23,266 nucleotides of DNA from the NCBI GenBank assembly GCA_016283195.1, contig JAEEML010000083.1:1-23266 (forward strand), given 5' to 3'. The position numbers were made by a program, and so were the translations under genes. This document shows positions 16,588-23,266 of this stretch, piece by piece. The notes beneath the pieces were generated by a model, which ran no database searches, had not been told where the DNA came from, and saw only the letters and a list, made by a program, of their open reading frames with translations. Source of the DNA: Deltaproteobacteria bacterium. Lineage in GTDB: Bacteria > JAEEML01. Numbering within the stretch: the stretch's first letter is position 1; each line of letters starts with the position of its first letter.

Positions 16588-17658
16588 ATGATAAACAGCC
16601 TCACAGTAAAAAACTTCCGCGGAATTAAGCAGTTAGAGTTACCGGAGTTGGCACCGTTCACCCTTCTTACCGGGCGTAACAACGTTGGAAAAAGTTCTAT
16701 CCTGGAAGCCATTTTCCTTTTTATCGGGCACACCGATGTTGAAATATTCAGCAAACTAAATCTTTTTCGCGGCATAGGGACCTTCATGCATCCTTCAGCG
16801 ATATGGGATCCGCTATTTTATGGCCTGGATTCCGATAGTATGCTGGAAATTGCCATGTCTTTCGATGAAAAACAATCTAGCCTTAGCTATGAAAGAGACG
16901 ACAATTACATTCCGGCCGATAAAAACCCCGCTATACAAAACGCTTATAGCCAATTTTCAGCCGGAACCAGATCAACATACACCCTTAAATTCAATTTTAA
17001 AAACGGCGCTGATTACACAGAAGAAGGCGCTTTTTCCATTAACGATACCGGCTTTTTGCGCAATATAGTGACCAACCGCCCCAATAATCAAATCCGCTAT
17101 TTACCAGGTACCCATTTTATTAATTGGAATACTATGCAGGATCCTTTTATAGTCAATGCCATTGGCAGCTTGGAATTAAAAGGGCAAAAGCCGGATATTG
17201 TTAAAGCCTTGCAAATTATTGAACCCAATCTTAGCGATATTATTACTATTTCCAATCAAGGCCATGTGCAGCTTTATGCCAAAATTTCCAGCCAGATTTT
17301 GCCTTTAAAATTGGCAGGTTATGGCTTAAATCGCTTGCTGCTCTTCATTTTGGCTATTCTTAACACTCCAAACTCTGTTGTTTTGATTGATGAGTTTGGG
17401 GCCGGAATACACTATAGTTCTTTGCCCAAATGCTGGCAGGTGGCTCTGGCTGTTGCCCGGGAAAACAACTGCCAAATTATTGCCACCACTCATAGTTATG
17501 AATGTCTGCAAAGCGCTTTGGCCGGCATTGAGGCGGCCAACTTGCAAGATGATTTCTGTCTTTACCGTATCGAGCGCCAAAATGAAGAAAACCGCGCTTT
17601 TCGTTATAACGGCGAATTAGCTCGTTTTGCTGTCGATTCCAATATGGAGGTGCGCTAA
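16588..17658 (+). CDS. AAA_15/AAA_21 ABC-type ATPase, defence effector partner
   Basis: The product has 356 residues. N-terminal NFRGIK is typical of RecF/SMC-like ATPases. Walker A GRNNVGKSS is at 29-37, an LAGYGLNRL signature-like motif lies near 240, Walker B VVLIDEFG has D268-E269, and ATTHS has the switch histidine near 302. This is the compact ATPase module found in OLD nucleases and in PARIS AriA, without a fused TOPRIM domain. The stop overlaps the start of the next gene (TAATG), so the two are translationally coupled, and the partner supplies a TOPRIM-like domain. It has its own promoter on the strand opposite to the flanking operon genes. The expected role is an ATP-driven sensor controlling the partner nuclease. 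Which trigger it senses cannot be read from the sequence. Confidence 0.85.
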   Translation: MINSLTVKNFRGIKQLELPELAPFTLLTGRNNVGKSSILEAIFLFIGHTDVEIFSKLNLFRGIGTFMHPSAIWDPLFYGLDSDSMLEIAMSFDEKQSSLSYERDDNYIPADKNPAIQNAYSQFSAGTRSTYTLKFNFKNGADYTEEGAFSINDTGFLRNIVTNRPNNQIRYLPGTHFINWNTMQDPFIVNAIGSLELKGQKPDIVKALQIIEPNLSDIITISNQGHVQLYAKISSQILPLKLAGYGLNRLLLFILAILNTPNSVVLIDEFGAGIHYSSLPKCWQVALAVARENNCQIIATTHSYECLQSALAGIEAANLQDDFCLYRIERQNEENRAFRYNGELARFAVDSNMEVR

Positions 17659-18326
17659 TGGCGCCGGTTAAGCAGGAGATACACGCTGGTATGCAGCATC
17701 TGCTGCTTTGTGAAGGATTGGATGCCCAAAATTTTTTAATCTACTACCTTAATAGTTCTGTTTTTTCGTCATACAGCGCTTTGCAACAAACTGTCCAGGT
17801 GGTGGATTTTGGCGGCATCAGGCAACTTTCCACGGCAATCAATGCCTGGAAAAACATGGAAGGATTTGAAAACATTAAATCTCTACTGGTTATCCGCGAT
17901 GCCGAAGCAAGTGCTACCGATGCCGCGCAAAGTGTGAAGGATGCTTTTAAAAAGGCCGCTCTCCCGCCGCCTGATGGTCCTAATTCCCTCTTTAAAGGCT
18001 CTGCCATATCCACAGGATTTACCCTCTTCCCTTCTTGCGATAAGCTCCCGCAAAATGGCACACTGGAAGACTTATGTCTTAATATTCTTCAAGAAAAAGA
18101 AAGCAGGATATTAGAAGAAATAGAAGTCTTTATGAATAAGCTTGGGCAGGAAAAACTGAGAGAATTTCCTCACAGATTTAAAACTAAATTGCACACATAT
18201 TTTTCCCTCACCGATAAGTATGTCTCATTAAAAATCGGTGAAGCGGCCAAGGCCGGAGCTTTTGATTGGACCTCGCCAAAACTTAATTCGCTGCGTGATT
18301 TTTTAATAAGCATAGTGCAGGATTAA
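17658..18326 (+). CDS. DUF3226-like TOPRIM-type protein, partner of the AAA ATPase
   Basis: The product has 222 residues. Its pattern matches DUF3226: LLLCEGLDAQNF near residue 15 (TOPRIM glutamate E19 or thereabouts), VVDFGGIRQL near 50, LLVIRDAEA near 75 (acidic metal-binding position), TLFPS and LEDLCL near 115-135, and HTYFSLTDKYVSLKIGEAA near 180. TOPRIM domains bind Mg2+ and act in nucleases, primases and topoisomerases. Paired with an AAA ATPase this gives the AriA/AriB-like (PARIS) or split-OLD arrangement, though AriB carries DUF4435 instead. GGAGG sits 7 bases before the ATG, inside the end of the ATPase gene. The stop lies 5 bases from the convergent helicase stop with no room for a terminator. 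Family call by motif, effector role inferred. Confidence 0.75.
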   Translation: MAPVKQEIHAGMQHLLLCEGLDAQNFLIYYLNSSVFSSYSALQQTVQVVDFGGIRQLSTAINAWKNMEGFENIKSLLVIRDAEASATDAAQSVKDAFKKAALPPPDGPNSLFKGSAISTGFTLFPSCDKLPQNGTLEDLCLNILQEKESRILEEIEVFMNKLGQEKLREFPHRFKTKLHTYFSLTDKYVSLKIGEAAKAGAFDWTSPKLNSLRDFLISIVQD

Positions 18327-18331
18327 TAGCC

Positions 18332-21300
18332 TCATTCTTTATAAACCACCTCGGCGTTAGCCATCAAAACAGCAATATCATAATTTACGCTGGTGGCGGC
18401 AAACTCCGGCGCGGTTTTAAAAGGCTTTTTTAAATAGGTGGTTCTGCTTTTATCGCCCTCCACTTCCACAATAGCCAAAATAAAGTCTTTACCTTTGTTT
18501 AAAGCGCAGGAAATTTCATTTTTCGTTACTGTCACCGTACTGGCTCCTTTTATCCGGCTCTTCACTTCTATAAAACGCAGACTCGCCCCGTCATCTTCTC
18601 GTAATTCTTGGGGAATTTCCGATTCTATATCATAGCCCACCTTTTCGCCGCTCACATCTTTGGGGCTAAAGCCCAGGCGGCGCTCAATATCCATAACCGC
18701 TTTCATGCCGGCATATTCCACCGCTTGCCTGTCTCCCAGGCTAAAGGTATCTGGCGCACTTTTAGGCATAAGTTCCGCCAAAAGACCTTTGGGAATTACC
18801 AGCGAACCGCCGATAATGCGCGGCGGCAAAGTGCTTATTCGCCGTTCGGCAGCTATTTCATTAAGGCGGGCATTAAGCCGATTTTGCAATTCATCGGCCC
18901 GCCGTGCGGCATTGGCGGCCGTGAGGCGCTGATTACCTTTGCCCTCTGCCTCTTGCTTTTGAAGCTCGCCGGCTCTATAGTCCCAATATCGTATTTCCAT
19001 CTCCAGGCGCTCTTTTACCGCTTTTTCTATTTTATCCAGCATTTTTAGCTTATGCGCTTTTACCCGGGCATAATGGGCCGGCATAATTTGGGTAACGGCA
19101 TAAGTCTCGGCCCGTTCTTCCACCCCGTGCGCAAGCCACTCCTGCTTTTTTATATAAGCATATACCGGCTCTTTTTCTTCTTCTTTTAGCGCCCGATAAT
19201 CCAGATAAGGCGCATAGCCGCCACTTACGGCTGTGCCGTCTTTTTTTAATTCCGCAAAGTGCATATTTTTAGAAATAACGCGCTTCGGGCCGCTCGGTAA
19301 AGAAAGGCCGTCCTGAATGGTATCTTCAATATAAAAGAGGAGGCGCTCCTCCAGGCCAAAATCGTTTTCGTCCACAAAAACGGTGCCTTGCTTTAAAAGC
19401 GCGCCATAGCGCTCCAGGAGTACGGCGCTGGTCGCCTCCAAAAGCGGATGGCCGGGGCAGATAAATTCGGCCGGCACCCGGCCGGGAATATTCAGCTTAT
19501 CCTTTTCAAAGGCAATACGCTCATATCTTTTAGTTATCGTTTTTCCGAAACCTGTTATTTTATCGCTATTTATAATAGCAGCCGGCACCGAGGTAATTTC
19601 ATAGCGGCCGTCTTCGCGCTGATGAATGCTCCCGCCCAGCTTTTGCAAAGCGGCCCTAAAATAGGCCTCTATAAAATAGGGCTGCAACTTGTGGGCTTCA
19701 ATGCGCTCCATCTCGGCGCGGATAGCCTGCACTTTGGAGAGATCCATCGTGTCTTCGGTGAGCGCGTTTTCGGCAATAAGCGCGCTAAACTTTTCTTTGC
19801 TCATCGAGCTATCCACTACTTGCTGGAGGCGCTCGCGCACCTTGGGGTCATTGCCGTAGCGAATGGCCTCAATCAAGAGTTCTTTCAGCGGGCGATTATC
19901 AAACTTTATATTGCCCAGGATATCAAAGACTTTGCCGCCAAGAGCATTTCTCTCCTCTTCCAGCTTTTCTAAAAGTCTTTTAAAAACCATGCCTTCCCGC
20001 GTTTCCGGCGACACCAGATTCCACAGGTGGCACACCTCAGTTTGGCCGATGCGGTGAATGCGCCCAAAGCGCTGTTCCAGGCGGTTGGGATTCCAGGGCA
20101 GGTCATAATTAATCATGAGGTGGGCCCGTTGCAGGTTGATACCCTCACCGGCAGCATCGGTGGCAATTAAAATACGCACCTCTTTATCCTGTTTAAAACG
20201 CTCTTCCACCCGGTGCCGTTCTTCCCGCAGCATGCTGCCGTGAATGGCCACCACTGCCTCCTCGCGGCCGAAAAGGGTGCGTATTTTGGTGGCAAGATAA
20301 TTTAGCGTATCTCTATGCTCGGTAAAAATAATGAGTTTTTCACGCTGACCGTCGGGGTCAAACATATATTTTTCGTCCTGGAGCAGGCGCGAAAGCTCTT
20401 CCCACTTGCGATCCTCACCGCTAAAGCGCACTTCTTGGGCCAGCTTTTCCAGCTTTTTCAGCCTGGCTATTTCCGCTTCCATTTCCTGAATGCTAGCGGC
20501 CGCCGAAGCTTTTACAGCTATATTTTCCTGCGCCTCTTCCAGCTCTTCCGGGGTAAAATCTTCTTCGTCGTAATCATCATCCAGGTAATCATCAGGAAGA
20601 GCGCGCGCGGGCTGATATTCTTCAACCGCCCGGCCCAGCTTTTCTTCTTTAAGGCGACTTTCCAAGCGTTCGCGCCGCCTCTTAAGCGACTCATAAATAG
20701 CTTCCGGCGAAGAGGCCAGGCGCCTTTGCAAAATGGTTAAAGCAAAACCAACGGTAGTTTTCCGCCCTTTTGAGAGTTTATCGGCGCGGTCAAACTCGTG
20801 GCGCACATATTCTGTAACTTCGCGGTATAGCTCGGCTTCCCCAGGCGATAAATCATAATTCACCGTGTAGGCCCGGCGCTCCGGAAAGAGCGGGCGGCCA
20901 TCGAATTTTAAGAGATCTTCTTTTACCAGGCGGCGCATAATATCGGAAACATCCATCTTCTGCGCGCTGGAACGCTTTACCCCTTCAAAGCGATCGGGAT
21001 CAATAAGGGATAAAAAGAGCTGAAAATCCGCCTCCTTACCATTGTGTGGTGTGGCTGTTAAGAGCAAAAAATGGCGGGTGATATTGGAAAGCATTTTTCC
21101 CAGCAAAAAGCGCTTGGTATATTTTACCTCATCGCCGCTTATGCTGGCGGCCATCTTGTGGGCTTCATCCACCACAATTAGGTCCCATTCCGTCTCTTTT
21201 AATTTTTGCTGCAAATTTTCGTTCCTGGCCAGTTTATCCAGGCGGGCAATGCAAAAATTTATTTCACTAAAGGCGTTTCCGCTCACCGCCGCCTCTAGGC

Positions 21301-21859
21301 GGTCATTAGTAAGTATTTCAAATTTAAGATGAAATTTATTAAACATCTCATCTTGCCACTGTTCGGAAAGGCTGCCCGGCGAAACAATAAGACAGCGCTT
21401 TAAATCGCCGCGCACAATAAGTTCTTTGAGCAAGAGGCCGGTCATAATCGTTTTACCGGCGCCGGGATCATCGGCCAGAATATAGCGCAGTGGCAGGCGC
21501 GGCAGCATTTCCTGATAAACGGCGGAAATCTGGTGCGGCAGCGGCTCCACCGAGGAGGTATGCACCGCTAGATAAGGGTCAAAAAGATGAGCTAATTTAA
21601 TACGATAGGCCTCGGAAACCAGGCGCATAATATCGCCGTCGGCACTAAAAGACCAAGGCAAATTATCCTTTTCCAGGGTGAGGCCGGCTTCATGCTCGCG
21701 ATAGAGCATTTGATTACCCAGTTCGCCCAAGTTGTCTTTATAAGTAACTTCGAGCGCCGCATCGCCAAAGCGCTTAATAGACAATATTTCGGCAATATTA
21801 TCACCGTTTAAAAGGCCTTTTACTCTGCTGCCGACAGTTAATTCTTCCAAACGGGCCAT
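18332..21859 (-). CDS. SNF2-family helicase with C-terminal DUF3883 nuclease-like domain
   Basis: With the start at 21859 the product has 1175 residues. This ATG has GGAGG 5 bases upstream; an in-frame ATG 54 bases earlier has none. Motifs: ADDPGAGKT Walker A (129-137), VVDEAHK (229-235), LLLTATPHNGK near 265-275, LIFTEHRDT, then IATDAAGEGINLQRA and QRFGRIHRIGQ (motifs V and VI). An acidic insert with DDDYDEED sits between the helicase lobes. The C-terminal ~110 residues are DUF3883, with D1077 (GYDIE) and FIEVK (1098-1100), matching the D...ExK core of PD-(D/E)XK folds. Related helicases occur in DISARM (DrmD) and in helicase-methylase-ATPase loci. Expected action is ATP-driven translocation on foreign DNA, perhaps with cleavage. 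Confidence 0.9.
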   Translation of the reverse strand: MARLEELTVGSRVKGLLNGDNIAEILSIKRFGDAALEVTYKDNLGELGNQMLYREHEAGLTLEKDNLPWSFSADGDIMRLVSEAYRIKLAHLFDPYLAVHTSSVEPLPHQISAVYQEMLPRLPLRYILADDPGAGKTIMTGLLLKELIVRGDLKRCLIVSPGSLSEQWQDEMFNKFHLKFEILTNDRLEAAVSGNAFSEINFCIARLDKLARNENLQQKLKETEWDLIVVDEAHKMAASISGDEVKYTKRFLLGKMLSNITRHFLLLTATPHNGKEADFQLFLSLIDPDRFEGVKRSSAQKMDVSDIMRRLVKEDLLKFDGRPLFPERRAYTVNYDLSPGEAELYREVTEYVRHEFDRADKLSKGRKTTVGFALTILQRRLASSPEAIYESLKRRRERLESRLKEEKLGRAVEEYQPARALPDDYLDDDYDEEDFTPEELEEAQENIAVKASAAASIQEMEAEIARLKKLEKLAQEVRFSGEDRKWEELSRLLQDEKYMFDPDGQREKLIIFTEHRDTLNYLATKIRTLFGREEAVVAIHGSMLREERHRVEERFKQDKEVRILIATDAAGEGINLQRAHLMINYDLPWNPNRLEQRFGRIHRIGQTEVCHLWNLVSPETREGMVFKRLLEKLEEERNALGGKVFDILGNIKFDNRPLKELLIEAIRYGNDPKVRERLQQVVDSSMSKEKFSALIAENALTEDTMDLSKVQAIRAEMERIEAHKLQPYFIEAYFRAALQKLGGSIHQREDGRYEITSVPAAIINSDKITGFGKTITKRYERIAFEKDKLNIPGRVPAEFICPGHPLLEATSAVLLERYGALLKQGTVFVDENDFGLEERLLFYIEDTIQDGLSLPSGPKRVISKNMHFAELKKDGTAVSGGYAPYLDYRALKEEEKEPVYAYIKKQEWLAHGVEERAETYAVTQIMPAHYARVKAHKLKMLDKIEKAVKERLEMEIRYWDYRAGELQKQEAEGKGNQRLTAANAARRADELQNRLNARLNEIAAERRISTLPPRIIGGSLVIPKGLLAELMPKSAPDTFSLGDRQAVEYAGMKAVMDIERRLGFSPKDVSGEKVGYDIESEIPQELREDDGASLRFIEVKSRIKGASTVTVTKNEISCALNKGKDFILAIVEVEGDKSRTTYLKKPFKTAPEFAATSVNYDIAVLMANAEVVYKE

Positions 21860-21864
21860 CTTAT

Positions 21865-21869
21865 CCTCC
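21865..21869 (-). promoter_or_regulatory. Ribosome binding site setting the helicase start
   Basis: GGAGG on the minus strand, 5 bases before the ATG at 21859. Confidence 0.7.
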
Positions 21870-21995
21870 GCACCCTGCCAAAAGCCCCGCCATGCTAGCA
21901 CAGGCCGGGCCATTCTTAAAGTGGGAGCTTATAATTTGGTTAAAAGGGATATTTTGTTAAATTATAGGGCTCTAAGCCCCGCTGCAGGTGACCTG

Positions 21996-22078
21996 GTGAG
22001 CAAACGAAAGTAGCGGAGGTTTCCCCCAAAAAAAGAAAAAACAGAATAAAATCAAAGAAAGATTCGTAAGAAACGGGC
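21996..22078 (-). repeat. Dispersed intergenic repeat, copy C
   Basis: Its reverse complement carries the blocks of both 8150-8221 and 8094-8124: GCCCGTTTCT, TTTTATTCTGTTTTTTC, AAACCTCCGCTACTTTCG and TTTGCTCAC. It is the most complete of the three copies and lies in inverted orientation to the others, about 14 kb away. Confidence 0.65.
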
Positions 22079-22176
22079 CCACGCCCTTCGGCAAGAAGTC
22101 AAGTTGAGAGGGAAAAATTGAAAACCGGCTTTTCTCTCCGCTTGGGAGATAGTGATTATTCAATAATATCGCCTGA

Positions 22177-22662
22177 TTGTCGGGGGTGAGGTCAGAGGTA
22201 GAGAGCCAAAAAGTTTTAACCGACGGCCTAGGCCTCCATTTTCTGGAGCTCACAAAATTAAAAGATTGTGTTAACATGGATAAAGAGCTGCGAGAGTGGC
22301 TTAATTTCTTCCATCATGGGCATGAGGAGGATTACATGGTTAGCGGAGCAAGTGCGGCAGTCGTTAAAGCCAATAACTGGTTCGCAAATTTTAAGGATGA
22401 TGATTATATGTCCAGCCAGGCGTTTTTACGGGCCAAGAACTTACGTGACCAAGCGGCTATTCGCAAGGCCGCCTTGGAAGATGGTCGTGAGGAAGGCCGA
22501 GCAGAAGGGCGAGCAGAAGGCCGAGCAGAAGGCCGAGCAGAAGGCCGAGCAGAAGGGCGAGCAGAAGAAAAAGTGCTTTTGGCCAAAAAATTCATGGCTC
22601 TCGGCCACAGTAAAGAAGAAGCCGCGAAATTTGCGGAAATTGATGTGAAATTGCTTGATTAG
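22177..22662 (+). pseudogene. 3' remnant of a Rpn/PD-(D/E)XK-family transposase-nuclease
   Basis: The frame gives 161 residues from a TTG at 22177, which a TGA directly precedes. LHFLELTKLK, then MDKELREWLNFF, a charged GREEGRAEGRAEG tract and a C-terminal helix (KKFMALGHSKEEAAKFAEI) are the C-terminal half of Rpn-type putative transposases (PD-(D/E)XK transposase family, about 300 residues). The N-terminal nuclease core with the D...D/ExK residues is missing. No ribosome site precedes the TTG, so the product is probably not made in full; an ATG at 22276 could give a shorter peptide. It marks mobile-element debris beside the defence island. Confidence 0.65.
22489..22572 (+). repeat. 12-bp tandem repeat coding GRAE
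   Basis: Units of GCAGAAGGCCGA or its GGGCGA variant recur five times in register from 22501 to 22560, with a degenerate unit on each side. They encode the (GRAE)n tract typical of the C-terminal tail of Rpn proteins. Confidence 0.9.
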
Positions 22663-22718
22663 TCAGTAATAATTGCCCAGCAAGCCGAATCCGGGCGGGA
22701 TGCCGGGGAGATGGCCCT

Positions 22719-23266
22719 TTACTGCCCTAAAGTGAGCATCCGCTGGAACTCATCGGGATTGGTGGCCGCCAGTTTGGCCACCTCAAGCGAAATTTGTTTT
22801 TGCCTATAGAGAATGAGCACATGGTCGTCAAAAGTCTGCATACCGTAGAGCTCGCGGCCTTGGTGGATATGCTGCGGCAATTCCGCTAGTTTTTCCGGAT
22901 TTCTGATGCACTCCTGAATAGAGCGGGTGGAGCGCAAAATTTCCACCGCCGGCACGCGGCTCTTGCCGTCGATATGCGGCAAAAGGCGCAGAGAAACAAT
23001 AGCTTTTAAACTCTCGGCCAAACGCAGCCGGGCCGATTCATGGTCGCCGGTGGGAAAGAGGCCGATAAAGCGTTGCACGGTGCGGATGGTATCCGGTGTG
23101 TGAATGGCGCTGATGACCAGGTGGCCGGTCTCCGCCCCTTTCAGGCAAATATCGGCTGTTTCGGCATCGCGGATTTCGCCCAGCATGATGACATCGGGAT
23201 CCTGGCGCATAGCCGAAACAATGGCTTGGCGGTAACTCGCCGTATCGGAACCCACTTCGCGCTGGA
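22719..23266 (-). CDS. PilT/PilU-type twitching motility ATPase, C-terminal part
   Basis: The frame is open through the window edge (codons before the apparent start read QRE, part of the INQREVG motif), so the N-terminus is outside. About 182 residues are visible. Walker B-region DPDVIMLGEIRDAETAD holds the catalytic glutamate, and the His box GHLVISAIHT follows. The segment SLKAIVSLRLLP is typical of the PilT family. The AIRNLIRE-type PilT motif is degenerate here (SIQECIRNPEK), so PilU or a PilT paralogue is as likely as PilT. These ATPases sit at the inner-membrane base of type IV pili and drive retraction. It is likely a chromosomal gene flanking the island. Confidence 0.88.
   Translation of the reverse strand, partial: QREVGSDTASYRQAIVSAMRQDPDVIMLGEIRDAETADICLKGAETGHLVISAIHTPDTIRTVQRFIGLFPTGDHESARLRLAESLKAIVSLRLLPHIDGKSRVPAVEILRSTRSIQECIRNPEKLAELPQHIHQGRELYGMQTFDDHVLILYRQKQISLEVAKLAATNPDEFQRMLTLGQ

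Larger units (their letters stand above)
21860..22176. other. Gene-free spacer at the island edge
   Basis: It contains the helicase leader, AT-rich stretches with TATAAT- and TATAAG-like -10 candidates but no convincing -35, a small hairpin GGGCTCTAAGCCC (21968-21980), and copy C of the intergenic repeat (21996-22078). No gene is seen from 22079 to 22176. Confidence 0.5.

Noticed and set aside
8534-21859. Calling the island BREX or DISARM
   Set aside because: No PglZ or BrxL-like protein and no DrmB (DUF1998) or phospholipase D protein is present; the DUF499-DUF1156 pair points to the Hma-type group instead.
21860-21913. Upstream in-frame ATG at 21913 as helicase start
   Set aside because: No ribosome site before it, whereas ATG at 21859 has GGAGG at 5 bases and begins the expected MARLEEL N-terminus.

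Overview
The window comes from a Gram-negative bacterium. The evidence is two lipoprotein-type signal sequences, a secreted repeat protein, and the end of a PilT/PilU-type pilus-retraction ATPase. The mix of EGF-like surface protein, M2-type peptidase and PilT fits an uncultured deltaproteobacterial-type lineage (Myxococcota/Bdellovibrionota-like), but no marker gene here settles the taxonomy.

Region 1 (1-8057) is a surface and secretion region. A minus-strand operon encodes a secreted 760-residue protein with 88-residue internal repeats (6220-3938). It is followed 29 bases later by a very large lipoprotein (3908 to beyond position 1). That lipoprotein has 20 laminin/EGF-like eight-cysteine repeats and then the start of a pectate-lyase-like right-handed beta-helix. 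Divergent from this operon is a lipoprotein zinc peptidase of the ACE-like M2 group (6354-8057).

Region 2 (8058-8533) is a gene-free spacer rich in inverted repeats. It holds two partial copies of an intergenic repeat whose relative lies at 21996-22078, at the far side of the next region, and an intrinsic terminator for the minus-strand operon.

Region 3 (8534-21859) is a defence island. On the minus strand it holds an SNF2 helicase with a C-terminal DUF3883 nuclease-like domain, a DUF1156 DNA adenine-type methylase, an AlbA_2/HATPase (Schlafen-AAA/RecG-C-like) protein, and a DUF499 ATPase with an N-terminal Swt1-type HEPN domain. Helicase + DUF1156 methylase + DUF499 ATPase is the composition of the Hma (helicase-methylase-ATPase) class of predicted antiphage systems. 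Two additions stand out. A two-gene AAA-ATPase/TOPRIM-like (DUF3226-like) cassette lies on the opposite strand between helicase and methylase, with its own strong promoter; it resembles PARIS or a split OLD nuclease. The AlbA_2 gene is AT-rich, sits between methylase and ATPase, and ends inside an 11-bp tandem repeat. The methylase itself has an AT-rich central block over its catalytic motif, which suggests recombination.

Region 4 (21860-23266) is the island edge: an intergenic repeat, the 3' remnant of a Rpn/PD-(D/E)XK-type transposase-nuclease with GRAE tandem repeats, and the C-terminal part of a pilT/pilU-like gene.

The best candidate for something undescribed is the composite locus: an Hma-like core carrying a nested, counter-oriented ATPase/TOPRIM pair that shares a divergent promoter region with the methylase. 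Family assignments come from recognised motifs, not from searches.
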